DNA of 43,492 nucleotides from Dyadobacter sp. LHD-138. Its GTDB lineage: Bacteria; Bacteroidota; Bacteroidia; Cytophagales; Spirosomataceae. Made by a program: the position numbers and the translations under genes. Location of the stretch: contig NZ_JAVFVU010000051.1 of assembly GCF_030929615.1 (NCBI RefSeq), positions 1 to 43,492 of the forward strand. Direction: 5' to 3'. Numbering within the stretch: position 1 is the first letter of the stretch; each line of letters begins with the position of its first letter. This document shows, one piece after another, positions 43,168 through 43,492 of the stretch. The notes beneath the pieces are model-generated. The model was not told the origin of the DNA, did no database searches, and worked only from the letters and a program-made list of their open reading frames with translations.

Positions 43168-43492
43168 GCTATCGGCGGTCGGTAGTCAGATTGGTGCATT
43201 AAATCAGATTTAAGCCGGTTGTTACGCTACCCGAAGATAATTTTCATAACCATTAAAAGGCTGACGATCGCTTTCAAAACCAACACGGAATGGTCTGGAT
43301 ACGAGGACCAACTGCCGAGAATACCGCCAGTCGTTCCAAAGGAACGATATTTTGCAATTTCCATATCCTTGCCACCGCTGGTACTGTCGTGAAAAGCAAG
43401 ATTTGAAATAGAATTTTTTTAATAAATTTGGACTATGAAGGAGTGGCGGTTTTTAAATCGCTACATCCTGTGTAGTCCTGCTAGTCGGGACT
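43168..43492. other. Intergenic region at the window end
   Basis: It holds a short inverted repeat TCGTTCC-AAA-GGAACGA (43331-43347), a 45-codon minus-strand frame (43227-43364), and an imperfect hairpin AGTCCTG-CTAGT-CGGGACT at the very end (43474-43492). No conserved gene is visible. Confidence 0.45.
43227..43364 (-). CDS. Possible small protein with C-terminal membrane helix
   Basis: A 45-residue minus-strand frame reads MEIAKYRSFGTTGGILGS, then WSSYPDHSVLVLKAIV, then SLLMVMKIIFG. The end (about 27-45) is hydrophobic enough for a membrane helix. The frame is open for about 20 more codons upstream of the ATG without another start. There is no ribosome-binding site or promoter I trust. It may be a chance frame over intergenic repeat sequence. 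Confidence 0.2.
   Translation of the reverse strand: MEIAKYRSFGTTGGILGSWSSYPDHSVLVLKAIVSLLMVMKIIFG

Noticed and set aside
43331..43347. Short inverted repeat TCGTTCC-AAA-GGAACGA as a mobile-element end
   Set aside because: Seven-base arms alone, with no transposase or target duplication, do not support a mobile element.
43474..43492. Hairpin at the window end whose last eight bases match the complement of part of the 83-bp repeat
   Set aside because: An eight-base match is expected by chance and the sequence is cut off, so a second inverted copy of the repeat cannot be claimed.

Overview
The window looks like a chromosomal segment of a Bacteroidota bacterium of the order Cytophagales, most likely Dyadobacter or a close relative. 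This is inferred from protein style, from several promoter-like sites matching the Bacteroidota -7 consensus TAnnTTTG, from the lack of strong Shine-Dalgarno sites, and from remnants of a SusD/ECF-sigma locus. It is mostly housekeeping and envelope genes. I see no intact insertion sequence, prophage, CRISPR array or defence island.

Layout. 1-775: two perfect 83-bp tandem repeats, a strong terminator and a minus-strand tRNA cluster (Ser-GCU, Pro-UGG, Arg-UCU) with its promoter. 852-4058: VWA-domain BatB-like protein, TPR BatC-like protein, purC and a STAS protein, probably one operon ending in a terminator. 4398-10671: gltB-gltD glutamate synthase and a terminator. 10773-14450: polysaccharide deacetylase, TatD nuclease, type I asparaginase and an exported unknown. 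14461-17156 (minus): a Tat-exported glycosidase-like enzyme, preceded by the decayed C-terminus of a SusD gene and the N-terminus of an ECF sigma factor. This is read as the scar of a deleted polysaccharide utilisation locus. 17461-25499: a GNAT gene, then six minus-strand genes (YfhO, a SecRep-type lipoprotein, TruC, a methyltransferase, DUF1361, a DEAD-box helicase). 26102-26480: a bioB pseudogene in three frames. 26553-27746: inositol-phosphate synthase, with a LacI-type palindrome upstream. 28549-29199: a Tat-exported unknown. 29336-33050: DUF779, aldehyde dehydrogenase, a divergent AraC regulator and an exported unknown. 33138-35666: carboxylesterase divergent from a Nudix-type repressor, with a strong inverted repeat between them. 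35816-38018: PAP2 phosphatase, then MarR and a tandem universal stress protein with a MarR-type operator. 38019-38974: an AT-rich gene-poor stretch with hairpins. 38975-43167: a helical lipoprotein, a YdeI/DUF1905 protein, a DUF1080 protein and an ABC exporter.

How the genes work together. GltB and GltD form NADPH-dependent glutamate synthase. The AraC regulator, aldehyde dehydrogenase and DUF779 form a recognisable aldehyde-response module. The MarR and Usp genes form a stress operon that is probably autoregulated. The most notable result is gene decay: a sigma/SusD scar, a broken bioB and perhaps a broken acetyltransferase all lie within about 12 kb. I did not find a convincing wholly new multi-gene system. 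The best candidates for new biology are the orphan Tat enzyme left by the eroded locus and the regulatory palindromes. All family calls come from reading motifs; no database search was run.
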